A stretch of DNA of 64,000 nt, taken from Salicibibacter cibi. Its GTDB lineage: Bacteria > Bacillota > Bacilli > Bacillales > Marinococcaceae. The stretch covers positions 2,542,001 through 2,606,000 of the forward strand of contig NZ_CP054706.1 of the NCBI RefSeq assembly GCF_016495865.1. Direction: 5' to 3'. How positions within the stretch are numbered: position 1 is the first letter of the stretch; each line of letters opens with the position of its first letter. Position numbers and translations under genes: made by a program. Shown in pieces: positions 53,122 through 62,102 of this stretch. The notes beneath the pieces were generated by a model that was given only the letters and a program-made list of their open reading frames with translations, did no database searches and was not told the DNA's origin.

Positions 53122-53484
53122 TTACTCGCGCTCATCGAGCCGTCGCTCAAGCTCGACAATCTGCTGCTGTAGCGATGCTATTTTGGCATCCGTATCGGAG
53201 TTGGGATTGCCATTCGGTTGATCGAGGCCAGTTGGTAGCGGAGCATCTTCATTTAAGCCGTTTTCATCGGCATCCTCCGTCGCCTGCTCCCTTTGCAATT
53301 CGCGAAGTGCGATGCTGGCAGCTGAAAATTGAAGCCCTTCACCGATAACAGCCAACAGTTGACCAACATATTCCAATTTAACAATAAGCGATTCGGAATC
53401 CTGCTCTTCTTCGTCGTTTGTCGTTTGCGGAGGTTGCCAACCGTACATGGAAGAATAAGAACGCTTCCTGCCACCGAACACCAT
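53122..53484 (-). CDS. Hypothetical protein with C-terminal coiled coil
   Basis: The protein of about 120 residues has a Tyr/Arg-rich N-terminus and a helical middle (LIVKLEYVGQLLAVIGEGLQFSAASIALRELQ). An Asp/Asn/Pro-rich linker and a short coiled coil (DAKIASLQQQIVELERRLDE) follow. There is no signal peptide. GAGG lies 5 bases before the ATG at 53484. It is divergent from the HMCES-type gene and next to the coat gene, so a sporulation role is possible but unproven. Confidence 0.6.
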   Translation of the reverse strand: MVFGGRKRSYSSMYGWQPPQTTNDEEEQDSESLIVKLEYVGQLLAVIGEGLQFSAASIALRELQREQATEDADENGLNEDAPLPTGLDQPNGNPNSDTDAKIASLQQQIVELERRLDERE

Positions 53485-53587
53485 CATCACCTCGAATCAC
53501 GCCCATTAAGTATTTATCCCATTGTATGTAGACATTTATAAAAAAGTGTACGTCCGCAATGGCATGATATTTGAGGAGGAAAAACAG

Positions 53588-54253
53588 ATGTGTGGACGTT
53601 TTACGTTGTATGATCAAATCAAAGCCATCCACAAACGCTTCGGCATTGATGTCAGTAAAATTGACGAAGCAATGCCCAGCTTTAATATCGCTCCTTCCCA
53701 ATCTCTTATCACAATCATTAATGATGGAGAGCGGAACAGACTGGGCCAACTGCGTTGGGGGCTCATCCCTTTTTGGGCAAAAGACACAAAAATCGGCTAT
53801 AAAATGATTAATGCACGTGCAGAAACCGTTGCAGAAAAAAACAGTTTTAAACATGCATTCACACGCAGGCGGTGTCTTATCCCCGCGAACGGATTTTACG
53901 AATGGAAAACCGTTAATGGAAAAAAACAACCGTATTATATACAACTAAATGGGGAAGAGTTATTTGGATTCGCAGGTTTATGGGAGAAATGGACAAACGG
54001 GGAGGAAACCATTTTTTCTTGTACGATTATTACGACCGAGGCAAATGAAATGATGAGCGACATTCACCACCGTATGCCCGTCATCCTTACAAAGGAAGAA
54101 GAAGCATCATGGCTGGATCCAAACATTCAGGACCCAAACATTCTTAAACAACTTCTGGTCCCCTTTGAATCAAAAGAGATGCACGCCTATCCCGTTTCTA
54201 CAGACGTCAACAGCTCGAAAAACAACCACGGGGGATTGCTGCATGAACTATGA
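53588..54253 (+). CDS. SOS response-associated peptidase, HMCES/YedK family
   Basis: These proteins crosslink to abasic sites in single-stranded DNA through the N-terminal Cys exposed after Met removal. The start MCGRFTLYD places Cys at position 2. The other active-site blocks are INARAETVAEKNSFKHAFTRRRCLIPANGFYEW, with the conserved Asn and Glu, and DIHHRMPVIL, with the catalytic His. I chose ATG 53588 because GAGGAGGAAA is just upstream and Cys2 is essential; the frame opens 22 codons earlier. The length of 221 residues is normal. Confidence 0.95.
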   Translation: MCGRFTLYDQIKAIHKRFGIDVSKIDEAMPSFNIAPSQSLITIINDGERNRLGQLRWGLIPFWAKDTKIGYKMINARAETVAEKNSFKHAFTRRRCLIPANGFYEWKTVNGKKQPYYIQLNGEELFGFAGLWEKWTNGEETIFSCTIITTEANEMMSDIHHRMPVILTKEEEASWLDPNIQDPNILKQLLVPFESKEMHAYPVSTDVNSSKNNHGGLLHEL

Positions 54254-54423
54254 ATGTCAAGGTGGGTAGTCGACCACACCCCCTGGATCGATCATTATCC
54301 ATGCATGATCATTAAAGAACATTGCCTCCCTTACATCGATTCCGCATTAAGGAGAACATTTTGAATGCAATCTTGCGACCCAGAAGATATCGAAAGCAGA
54401 TATATTTTCGATCATTCGAACCT

Positions 54424-54452
54424 AAAAAAGAGCCTCGAGTGGGCTCCTTTTG
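54424..54452 (-). terminator. Terminator of the DUF4015 operon
   Basis: AAAGGAGCC and GGCTCTTTTTT pair around CACTCGA on the minus strand, directly after the hydrolase stop. Confidence 0.75.
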
Positions 54453-55730
54453 CTAATCCGAATCTTCTTCGACAATATCCTGTTCTGCATCGAGTTCGTA
54501 ATCCGCACCTTCGGAATAGTCATTTGCCGCGTCCCAAAGAAGGAACTCGTAAATGTCATTATCATAAAGCGCCTGGATCTGTGCCTCCACTTCATCGGCG
54601 CCGTATTCCATCCAATCGCCATCTGACAAATAGGAAGCGGTGAAGTCCTGAAGCCAAGGTCTGGAGATCGGTGGGTCTTCCATATCATCCATCAGTTCGT
54701 TTTCCAATTGAGCATATTCGTCAACAATATCATAGGGCTCAAGATCGGGTTGATCGATACCAAAATGCGGTGTCCAGTGGCTTGGATAAATCATCGATGA
54801 CATAATATCCACGTTTTCGGCGATTTCCGTAAAGTTTTGCCCGATCCCCGGTGTCTCGTCTACTGTTGCCGCGTAACCGAAAATATCACCCGAAACTTTC
54901 ACTCCATAAGGCCTTAACTCTTCACGGGCATACTCGACAAAGTCGGTGACGGCATCCACTCTATTTTGAACATTATCTTCTCCGGATTCGGCATAATTCC
55001 CTTCAGTGTATTCCAGGTCATCATCACGGTTTTCAAATCCTTCAGGGAAGCGTATATAATCAAACTGAATTTCTTTAAATCCCGCTTCAGCTGCTTCTTT
55101 GGCTACCTCAATATTATACTCCCATACTTCTTCAGAGAATGGGTTGACAAACGATTCGCCGCTGTTGTTTGACCAAACATCCCCGTTGTCCAAAAAGGAA
55201 AGCTCCGGTTCTTCCTCAGCCAACTCTGTATCTTTGAAAACAACGATCCTGGCAATCGGATAAATATCGTTTTCTTCGTATGTATCCATCATGCCCTCCA
55301 TATCGTCGATGATCTCATTAGTATTGGCCTGGATACGCTCATCGTCTGAATCCGTTTCATAGGTGATAAACCCGTGATCATCTTTAACGTCAACTACGAT
55401 GCTGTTCAGAGTTGTATCATTAACTAAGTTTACAAGGTCATCAGCATTGTCGCCCCCCATGGAATGGGCTGTCGAAAAGACCCCCTTGACACCGTCTTCC
55501 GGGTATTCAATCTCAACACCGCTGTCATACGTAAAACGATCGGGAATTAAGCGTGGAAGCGCGAGCAAGTCATCGTCGTTTAGCTCAAATAATGCTTCTT
55601 CTTCCTCTTCCCCTCCTTCTTCCTCGCCATTCTCTTGTTCTTCTCCATCTTCTTCAGCAGAAGCCGGATCATGATAACTGCCAAAAGCTACAGCTCCCGC
55701 TAATAAAGCGACGGTTATTTTTTTGCTCAT
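54453..55730 (-). CDS. DUF4015 putative glycoside hydrolase, secreted
   Basis: The 425-residue protein starts with a signal peptide (MSKKITVALLAGAVAFGSYHDPASA) and a Glu-rich linker. The DUF4015 TIM-barrel-like domain follows from about residue 80: VVDVKDDHGFITYET, DIYPIARIVVFKD, FKEIQFDYIRFPEG, VSGDIFGYA. The family is related to glycoside hydrolases and its substrate is unknown; it probably acts on cell-wall or exopolymer glycans. The ATG overlaps the stop of the lipoprotein gene upstream (ATGA), so the two products are made together. Confidence 0.85.
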   Translation of the reverse strand: MSKKITVALLAGAVAFGSYHDPASAEEDGEEQENGEEEGGEEEEEALFELNDDDLLALPRLIPDRFTYDSGVEIEYPEDGVKGVFSTAHSMGGDNADDLVNLVNDTTLNSIVVDVKDDHGFITYETDSDDERIQANTNEIIDDMEGMMDTYEENDIYPIARIVVFKDTELAEEEPELSFLDNGDVWSNNSGESFVNPFSEEVWEYNIEVAKEAAEAGFKEIQFDYIRFPEGFENRDDDLEYTEGNYAESGEDNVQNRVDAVTDFVEYAREELRPYGVKVSGDIFGYAATVDETPGIGQNFTEIAENVDIMSSMIYPSHWTPHFGIDQPDLEPYDIVDEYAQLENELMDDMEDPPISRPWLQDFTASYLSDGDWMEYGADEVEAQIQALYDNDIYEFLLWDAANDYSEGADYELDAEQDIVEEDSD

Positions 55731-56365
55731 GCGCTCGCCTCCTCCAGTGTATCGACGTCTTCAAGTGCGTTCTCCGTTGCCAATAGCTCATCATGAATGT
55801 TTTCAAGGAGCTGGTGGGCTTCTTCTTGAGCATCGTTAACGGTCTCAATTCCATCAGCAAGAAATTCGAAATCGCTATCCTCGCCTAATCCACTGAAATA
55901 TTCGTCTTGGGTCTGAAGTTCCGAACCGTATGTTTCTACATAATCGTTCAATTCATTATGTAAGGAAGCGGTTTGTTCATTTAACTGTTCCAATTCGTCC
56001 ATGGGCAGCTCTTCACTGTCTCCATCTTCTAGCACAGTCGCTATGATTTCATTTTCCATCTGCATGGCTTGCGCTGCATCGTTGATCGCTGCCAAATAAG
56101 ATTCCCTCTCTTCAAGATTTGTGAACACTTGAGCATCCCGTGTTGAAAAAAGATCAGCTTCGTTTTCTGCCAAGTCTTCTTCAAATTCCTCTAGCATCCC
56201 TTCCTCCTGGGCCAATATATCATTAATGTAAGCGATAACGTTATCTTTTTCATTTTCTATTTCAACCACCGACGACGTAGCATCTTCTATACTGACTGAT
56301 TCGCTGCAACCTGCAAGCGAAATCGCACATATCGTAATGGCGACCGTTTGCACCCATCCTTTCAT
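55727..56365 (-). CDS. YkyA-like acidic lipoprotein
   Basis: This 212-residue lipoprotein has a signal segment ending in the lipobox LAGC (Cys about residue 20). The mature part is acidic and helical throughout (NVIAYINDILAQEEGMLEEFEEDLAENEADLF, RESYLAAINDAAQAM). Its length and heptad-like layout resemble the YkyA lipoprotein at 3115, so I regard them as probable paralogues. It is the first gene of a two-gene operon with the DUF4015 hydrolase. GGGGGGGATC precedes the ATG. A role in anchoring or regulating the hydrolase at the wall is inference only. Confidence 0.7.
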   Translation of the reverse strand: MKGWVQTVAITICAISLAGCSESVSIEDATSSVVEIENEKDNVIAYINDILAQEEGMLEEFEEDLAENEADLFSTRDAQVFTNLEERESYLAAINDAAQAMQMENEIIATVLEDGDSEELPMDELEQLNEQTASLHNELNDYVETYGSELQTQDEYFSGLGEDSDFEFLADGIETVNDAQEEAHQLLENIHDELLATENALEDVDTLEEASA

Positions 56366-56626
56366 TGGATCCCCCCCTTTTTTCTACTAAAAAACTTATT
56401 CATAGTATATCAGCTTTACACTTATTACTAAATGATTTCTCTTGCATTTTTTACCTACGGATTGCTTTAAATTGATTACAAATGGAAGAAAGCGATACAA
56501 AAGTGGTATTATTTAGTTGATGATAGGGATAGCCTTGGACCCATTCACTGGGTATTTATTTTTCGGGGGATTCAACGAGGTCTGAAATCCAGTGTTCGGA
56601 ATCCCTAACGAAGGAGGTGTGAAGCC

Positions 56627-57067
56627 ATGAAGATTTATGTAGATGCGGATGCTTGTCCAGTTAAAGATATCATTATAGAAAAGGGGCGTGCCGCAAATAT
56701 TCCCGTTATCTTGGTGAAAAGTTTCAACCATTACTCGCTGGAAAAACAACCTGTCGGCGTCGAAACGATCTACGTCGATACCGGTGCGGATGCTGCGGAT
56801 TATCGCATCACGCAACTCGCCGACGCCCATGATCTTATCGTGACGCAAGATTACGGATTGGCTGCCCTTGGGTTGGCGAAAAATTGCACCGTCCTCCACC
56901 ATAACGGTTTCGTCTATTCGAATGAAAATATCGAACAATTGTTAAGCAGTCGCCATGCCCAAGCAAAAATGCGGCGAAGCGGCCAGAAAACAAAAGGACC
57001 GAAACTGTTCACCGACGAAGATCGCGAACGATTCAGAGAAGTATTGCAAGAAGCACTTGAGACTTAG
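56627..57067 (+). CDS. YaiI/YqxD family protein (DUF188)
   Basis: The 146-residue protein has the PIN-like DUF188 pattern: [16 protein letters not shown] at the N-terminus, [34 protein letters not shown], and a basic tail ([14 protein letters not shown]). The conserved Asp residues are arranged as in PIN-type nucleases, but no activity has been shown for the family to my knowledge. AAGGAGGTG lies 8 bases before the ATG. It is monocistronic; the bidirectional terminator at 57233 lies behind it. Confidence 0.92.
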   Translation: MKIYVDADACPVKDIIIEKGRAANIPVILVKSFNHYSLEKQPVGVETIYVDTGADAADYRITQLADAHDLIVTQDYGLAALGLAKNCTVLHHNGFVYSNENIEQLLSSRHAQAKMRRSGQKTKGPKLFTDEDRERFREVLQEALET

Positions 57068-57232
57068 AGGTGCGAAGGATCGAAGGATGTGTTCGTGTGT
57101 TTTTGAACGCCAGAGGGGCGTAGTGATATCGCCAAATGCCGCTGTTGGCAACCTAATGCAGGACACCCGAAGCTCATCCACTCAAGAAAAATTGGTTTTT
57201 CGCTAAGCTTTTATGGCGAAAGTCTTGCCAGC

Positions 57233-57263
57233 AAAAAACGAGGCGATCATGCCTCGTTTTTTT
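57233..57263. terminator. Bidirectional terminator
   Basis: AAAAAACGAGGC and GCCTCGTTTTTT form a perfect 12-bp stem around GATCAT. It serves yaiI and the converging YusW-like gene. Confidence 0.9.
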
Positions 57264-57264
57264 C

Positions 57265-57864
57265 CTAATACGTTTGTTGTACGTTATACATCTCATCATT
57301 TTCTAATTCAATGAAGAATTCCAACCTGTAAATGTCATCTTCATTAAGTTCCAACGCGGAAATCACCTCTTGAGCCATCTCTTCGTCATCCTGTTGGGTG
57401 TCAATTTGGAGGTTTTCAAGCACTCCCTCGATCTCTTCTCTCGCGTCGTCCCCTTCGCTTGAGTCATCTTCTTTTTCTACCTCGGCGTCCACCTCGTCAT
57501 TCTCCGCTTCATACTCGAACTCCCACTCGGTGTCATCCGTAAATTGGATTTCTAATTCCATTTCACGTACCCCTTTGTCAAGCGCCGTTTCTCCGTCACC
57601 GGCGGTATCTTCCCCATTCATATCATCCATACCGTCCATCTCATCTTGCCTGTTGCCATCATCGGCCATATCGTTGCTCAAATCCTCGGTCATGTCCCCG
57701 TTATCATCATTCCCGGTTGCTTCGCCATTTCCGTTCATATCCCCGTTCTCTTCCATGGCATCGCCGCTTCCATTCATCCCGTCGTCCCCGTTTTGATCGT
57801 CAGCAGTTCCGCAAGCAGAAAGCAAAAGCGCGAGGCCAAGGGTCGTCATTCTTTTCCACTGCAT
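57265..57864 (-). CDS. YusW-like domain lipoprotein
   Basis: This 199-residue lipoprotein has a signal segment ending LLSAC. A Asn/Gly/Asp/Met-rich low-complexity linker (about 25-85) follows. A YusW-like domain covers about 95-199 (MELEIQFTDDTEWEFEYEAENDEVDAEVEKED, ALELNEDDIYRLEFFIELENDE). I chose ATG 57864 because AAGGAGGATAC is upstream; the longer frame places the signal peptide internally. The strong acidic bias suits an extracytoplasmic protein of a salt-adapted cell. The function is unknown. Confidence 0.82.
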   Translation of the reverse strand: MQWKRMTTLGLALLLSACGTADDQNGDDGMNGSGDAMEENGDMNGNGEATGNDDNGDMTEDLSNDMADDGNRQDEMDGMDDMNGEDTAGDGETALDKGVREMELEIQFTDDTEWEFEYEAENDEVDAEVEKEDDSSEGDDAREEIEGVLENLQIDTQQDDEEMAQEVISALELNEDDIYRLEFFIELENDEMYNVQQTY

Positions 57865-57976
57865 AGAATTGTATCCTCCTTCTAAGTATGGGTGAAGGCT
57901 CTCGCTTAGCTTGCCCGCTTCCCGCAAACTTAAACAACATTTCTATGCAGTTTCTTTATTTTTTTCGCCCCCACCC

Positions 57977-59383
57977 TTAACGAGCTGCAACAACAGAACG
58001 AACCGAGATGAGTAACGCCGGAAACTCTTCGATGTTTGCCTCTTCGGCATACTGGTCAATATGGACACGGAAATCCTGCAACAACCGGCACGTCTCCAAT
58101 CCGACGCAGACCACCATTTTATCCGAACACCAAACCGCCAAATCTTCCTCCAATTTCTGCGCAAAGGCATGCACTTGATCGGGCGCCGTAAACAATACCG
58201 TATTGATCCAATCATCGGCGACCAAACGTGAAAACACATCCTCTTTTACGCTAGAAGATTTTCGGCGAGCGATTTGCCAATACGAAGATCCATTTTTCGG
58301 ACATGTCCCGACCGTCAATTCAGGATCCCCGTTCCTCTCCGACGGCAATCCATGCGCCTTAAGTGTCTCTTCCGTATCAACATCTTCCCCGGTCACATAC
58401 GCAGGCAACCAGCGTAAATCATACCCCTCGTCTTTCCAATTCTGTAAAAAAAAACCGACACTACACGCATCCTCAAAATGCACACGCCGATAAGCCGTGA
58501 GCGGTGAACGAAGACGTTCCCGATTGAACGCAAACACATCCCCGGGATAAGAAAAAACGTGCGCGCCGAGGCGTGTCAACATACGGGTTGTGTCTTCCCT
58601 GCCGGTCACATCCCCACCTGCCCAAAGCACGCTTGTGCCTTGTAAAGGTAAATCCTCATACCACTGCAAATCCGCGTGAAACCGGGCCGTTTCCCCTACA
58701 ATGACAAGCGCCGGGTTCGTGATCATTTTGGTCTCTACCTCGCTTGCAATCGTGGTGATGGTGCCATTTACCGTTCGCTGCTTCGGGGTCGTCCCCCATT
58801 GTACGACTACCGCAGGCGTTTCGGCACTCCACCCATCGCTTGCAAGCCGCTGCATCCAGAACGGTAGGTAATGCATGCCCATGTAAAAAATTAATGTATC
58901 TGCTCGAGGCAAGACCACCTCGGACAACGGCATCTCTTTGCGGGCGTGCCCGGTAACAAAAGCAACACTTGTGCTGAGTGAACGGTAGGTGGCCGGTACC
59001 CCGGCATAAGAAGCACCGGCAAGCCCGGCGGTCAAGCCGGGAACGACCTCATAAGCAATGCCTGCCAATCGGAGCGCCTCCGCTTCTTCGCCGAGATGGG
59101 CAAACACACCCGGGTCTCCGCCTTTTAAACGGACGACAAACTGCCCTTCCTGTGCATAATGCGCAAGCATCGTTTGGATCGTCGATTGCCGGGTGGCGTG
59201 ACCTCTCGGAATTTTGCCACTATATATACGTGTGGCCTCTTCTTTTGTATGTTCCAATAAAAGCGGGTGGACGAGCCGGTCATACACAATTACGTCCGCA
59301 CGTTCCAATAATGCTTTCCCCTTTTCCGTCAACAGTCCCGGGTCTCCCGGCCCGGCGCCGACAATGGCCACGCTCCCTTTCAT
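57977..59383 (-). CDS. cobA: Uroporphyrinogen-III C-methyltransferase fused to uroporphyrinogen-III synthase-like domain
   Basis: The N-terminal 240 residues form SUMT, which makes precorrin-2 for siroheme: VAIVGAGPGDPGLLTEKG, then VVRLKGGDPGVFAHLGEEAEAL and YAGVPATYR. The C-terminal 220 residues resemble HemD (VLFTAPDQVHAFAQKL, VVCVGLETCRLL), though it is divergent. Siroheme is the cofactor of sulfite reductase, which explains its place in the cysH-sat-cysC operon. I chose ATG 59383 with AAAGGTGGG upstream. No separate dehydrogenase/ferrochelatase gene (ylnE/ylnF) follows. Confidence 0.88.
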   Translation of the reverse strand: MKGSVAIVGAGPGDPGLLTEKGKALLERADVIVYDRLVHPLLLEHTKEEATRIYSGKIPRGHATRQSTIQTMLAHYAQEGQFVVRLKGGDPGVFAHLGEEAEALRLAGIAYEVVPGLTAGLAGASYAGVPATYRSLSTSVAFVTGHARKEMPLSEVVLPRADTLIFYMGMHYLPFWMQRLASDGWSAETPAVVVQWGTTPKQRTVNGTITTIASEVETKMITNPALVIVGETARFHADLQWYEDLPLQGTSVLWAGGDVTGREDTTRMLTRLGAHVFSYPGDVFAFNRERLRSPLTAYRRVHFEDACSVGFFLQNWKDEGYDLRWLPAYVTGEDVDTEETLKAHGLPSERNGDPELTVGTCPKNGSSYWQIARRKSSSVKEDVFSRLVADDWINTVLFTAPDQVHAFAQKLEEDLAVWCSDKMVVCVGLETCRLLQDFRVHIDQYAEEANIEEFPALLISVRSVVAAR

Positions 59384-59404
59384 CTTAAGCCCACCTTTCC
59401 ACAC

Positions 59405-60004
59405 TCACGAAGGCCGCAAGAGATCCTCCAATTGTTCTACAAGCTCATGCACGTTCTCCTCGGTTGAACGTGTACCCGTTTGCAACGTAATATCCGGGTC
59501 CACAGGTGCCTCATAAGGCGCGCTGATACCGGTGAACGATGGGATTTCCCCACTGCGCGCTTTTTTGTATAATCCCTTTGGATCACGGGCTTCGCACGTT
59601 TCAAGCGGACAATCCACAAACACTTCAATGAAACGCCCGTCCGGCAATCGCTCTCGCGCCCTTGCCCGATCATCGGCATAGGGTGAAATAAATGCAGTGC
59701 TCACGATATGGCCCGCATCGACGAACAGACGGGCAACTTCGCTGATGCGGCGAATATTTTCGACCCGATCTTCCTCGGAAAAACCAAGGTCGTTGTTCAA
59801 GCCATGGCGAACATTGTCCCCATCCAAAACGTAACTTCGATACCCATGATCATGAAAGTAACGGTCGATGGCATTTGCGAGCGTTGATTTTCCCGAACCG
59901 GATAAACCGGTAAACCATAATACAAATGCGGAATGGTTATTTTTTCGCTCCCGTTCGGTTTGGGAAACGGCAGCATCATGCCAAACGATATCTGCATTGC
60001 TCAT
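59405..60004 (-). CDS. cysC: Adenylylsulfate kinase
   Basis: CysC phosphorylates APS to PAPS. The 199-residue protein has the P-loop [14 protein letters not shown]. The APS-binding segments [26 protein letters not shown] and [14 protein letters not shown], and [20 protein letters not shown], are also present. The gene lies 15 bases after sat and 21 bases before the SUMT gene, in the B. subtilis sulfate operon order. Confidence 0.96.
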   Translation of the reverse strand: MSNADIVWHDAAVSQTERERKNNHSAFVLWFTGLSGSGKSTLANAIDRYFHDHGYRSYVLDGDNVRHGLNNDLGFSEEDRVENIRRISEVARLFVDAGHIVSTAFISPYADDRARARERLPDGRFIEVFVDCPLETCEARDPKGLYKKARSGEIPSFTGISAPYEAPVDPDITLQTGTRSTEENVHELVEQLEDLLRPS

Positions 60005-60019
60005 CTTTTCTCCCCCTAT

Positions 60020-61162
60020 CTATTGAACTGTAGACCGGTATGCTTCCATCAGCACGTTCACAACTTCACGCCTGCTAAATTCTTTCGGCGGTGCTTCACC
60101 GTTTCCAAGCATCTCCCTGACTTTTGTGCCGGACAATATCACATGTTGCTTCGAATCATGGGGGCATGTTTTGGCGGTCGCCATTGCTTCACAAGCATTG
60201 CAATAAAAACTATGTTCAAAAAACAACGGCGAAATGCCAAGCGCTTCGGCTGGGAACTGTTTTAATAACGTCTGCGCTTCATAGGTGCCGTAATAATCCC
60301 CAACACCGGCATGGTCTCTGCCAACGATAAAATGGGTGCACCCGTAGTTTTTACGCACAAGCGCGTGAAAGACTGCTTCACGGGGACCCGCATAACGCAT
60401 GGCAGCCGGAAATACGGAAAGCTGGACCCGATCTTCCGGATAATAGTCCGACAACAGCACTTTATAACTTTTCATACGTACATCGGCAGGGATGTCCCCT
60501 TTTTTTGTCGCGCCAACAAGCGGGTGTAACAACAAGCCATCCACCGTTTCCAATGCCGTTTTTTGGATGTATTCATGGGCGCGGTGCACGGGATTCCTCG
60601 TTTGGAAACCGACGACCGTCTGCCAATTTTTTGCCGCAAAAGCTTCCCGGGTTTCTTGCGGTGCCAATGCTTCCGCTTCAAAAAGCCCATGCTCGACGGG
60701 ACGGACAAGTGTAATTTCGCCGCCCACATATACGTCCGGTCGCGCAAAAAGCTGCGCAACCCCCGGATGAGCCTCATCTGCCGTTTTAAATACTTGCGTC
60801 GCTTCCTGTTCTTTGTCAGGTCGGTAAATGTCAGACACTGTTATCCACCCGTACGTAACGCCGTCTTTTTCCAAAAGGGCCGCTTCTCCGATGTTTAAAT
60901 CAGCCGCCAAAGCTTCCGTAACGGTCAAGGTGATCGGCAGACTCCACACCAAGCCATTTTCCAGTTTCATAGAAGAAACAACATTTTCATAGTCCCGTTT
61001 GTTTAGAAAACCGGTTAATGGCGAATACGCGCCGTTTGCAATTAATTCCAGGTCTGCAAGCGCCATTTCATCTAATGGGATTTTTACTTTTGCCTCCGGC
61101 AAATCGGCTCCATACTGCCGTCTGTCGATCAGCGAACCCCCATGGGGAATACTCGTACTCAT
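60020..61162 (-). CDS. sat: Sulfate adenylyltransferase
   Basis: ATP sulfurylase of the monomeric-type family makes APS from sulfate and ATP. The 380-residue protein has the active-site blocks [15 protein letters not shown] (QTRNPxHxxHE), [10 protein letters not shown] and [11 protein letters not shown], plus the zinc-site-like [15 protein letters not shown]. It lies between cysH and cysC with gaps of 29 and 15 bases. AGGAGGAT lies upstream of the ATG. Confidence 0.96.
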   Translation of the reverse strand: MSTSIPHGGSLIDRRQYGADLPEAKVKIPLDEMALADLELIANGAYSPLTGFLNKRDYENVVSSMKLENGLVWSLPITLTVTEALAADLNIGEAALLEKDGVTYGWITVSDIYRPDKEQEATQVFKTADEAHPGVAQLFARPDVYVGGEITLVRPVEHGLFEAEALAPQETREAFAAKNWQTVVGFQTRNPVHRAHEYIQKTALETVDGLLLHPLVGATKKGDIPADVRMKSYKVLLSDYYPEDRVQLSVFPAAMRYAGPREAVFHALVRKNYGCTHFIVGRDHAGVGDYYGTYEAQTLLKQFPAEALGISPLFFEHSFYCNACEAMATAKTCPHDSKQHVILSGTKVREMLGNGEAPPKEFSRREVVNVLMEAYRSTVQ

Positions 61163-61191
61163 GCGTTATCCTCCTCAGTATGTTTTAACGT

Positions 61192-61896
61192 TTACCAATG
61201 CAGCCCGCATTCGGTTTTTTCCATTCCGCTCCATCTTCCGCTCCGTTCGTCTGCACCATCGAGCACTTGCGCCGTGCATGGGGCGCATCCGATGCTTGGA
61301 TAATGATTATCATGCAACGGATTATAAGGTAACTCCCTGTCATGAATATGCGCCCATACATCTTCCTGCGTCCAATGAATGAGCGGGCAAATTTTCAAGA
61401 GTGAAAAGCGATGATCTTTCGCGATAAACGGGGTTTCCCGCCTCGTAGGCGACTGTTCTCGTCGCAACCCGGAGATCCAGGCTGTATATTGAGACAATTC
61501 CCGTTGCAATGGTTCAAATTTACGCATTTGGCAACATTGATCCGGGTTGCGTTCCCATAAACGATCGCCATGCTTTTCCTTTTGCTCTTCGACCGTATGT
61601 TCAGGTGTCAGCGCTTTGATGTTAAGAGTCGGAAAAGATTTTCGTACGTCATCGAGCAATGTATACGTTTCTTTGAAATGCAAGCCGGTATCGAGAAAAA
61701 TAACATTTGCCCCAGGATTCACTTCTTCGATCAAATCAAGAAGCACCATCCCTTCGGCACCAAGGCTGCAGGAATATACAAGCTGATCTCCGAACGTTTT
61801 ATAAGCCCAGGCCAATACATCGGTTGCCTGTTTATTCGCCAATGCCACGCTGTTCAATTCCTTCATTTCCTCATCGTTGAGTGTCGACATGGTCAT
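61192..61896 (-). CDS. cysH: Phosphoadenylyl-/adenylyl-sulfate reductase
   Basis: This reductase of 234 residues converts PAPS or APS to sulfite. Besides the PP-loop SCSLGAEGMVLLDLI, the cysteine pairs CCQMRK and CAPC near the C-terminus, with the final ECGLH, mark the Fe-S-containing type that can use APS. The start is placed at ATG 61896 with GGGGG upstream; an ATG two codons later is possible. It is the first gene of the operon. The sulfate permease gene cysP, which follows cysH in B. subtilis, is absent. Confidence 0.93.
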   Translation of the reverse strand: MTMSTLNDEEMKELNSVALANKQATDVLAWAYKTFGDQLVYSCSLGAEGMVLLDLIEEVNPGANVIFLDTGLHFKETYTLLDDVRKSFPTLNIKALTPEHTVEEQKEKHGDRLWERNPDQCCQMRKFEPLQRELSQYTAWISGLRREQSPTRRETPFIAKDHRFSLLKICPLIHWTQEDVWAHIHDRELPYNPLHDNHYPSIGCAPCTAQVLDGADERSGRWSGMEKTECGLHW

Positions 61897-62102
61897 CAAT
61901 GGAAACGCCCCCTTTGTTTTGAAATTCCCTGCCGTAAGCAAAAAAGGATAAATCCTAACTAATTTTATAGGAATTATATGTTCTATGAGAATATTTTATT
62001 CAGAAACATTGAAAATGTCAATACACAATTTTAAATGTGCTGCTTCACTATTTATTTTCCAATTTTCAGTTAAATATTGGCGAACCTCCGCCCTAGAGGT
62101 TT

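Noticed and set aside
61942..62000. CymR or S-box control upstream of cysH
   Set aside because: ATAGGAATTAT is loosely like a CymR half site, but the rest of the motif is not convincing, and no S-box blocks are present.
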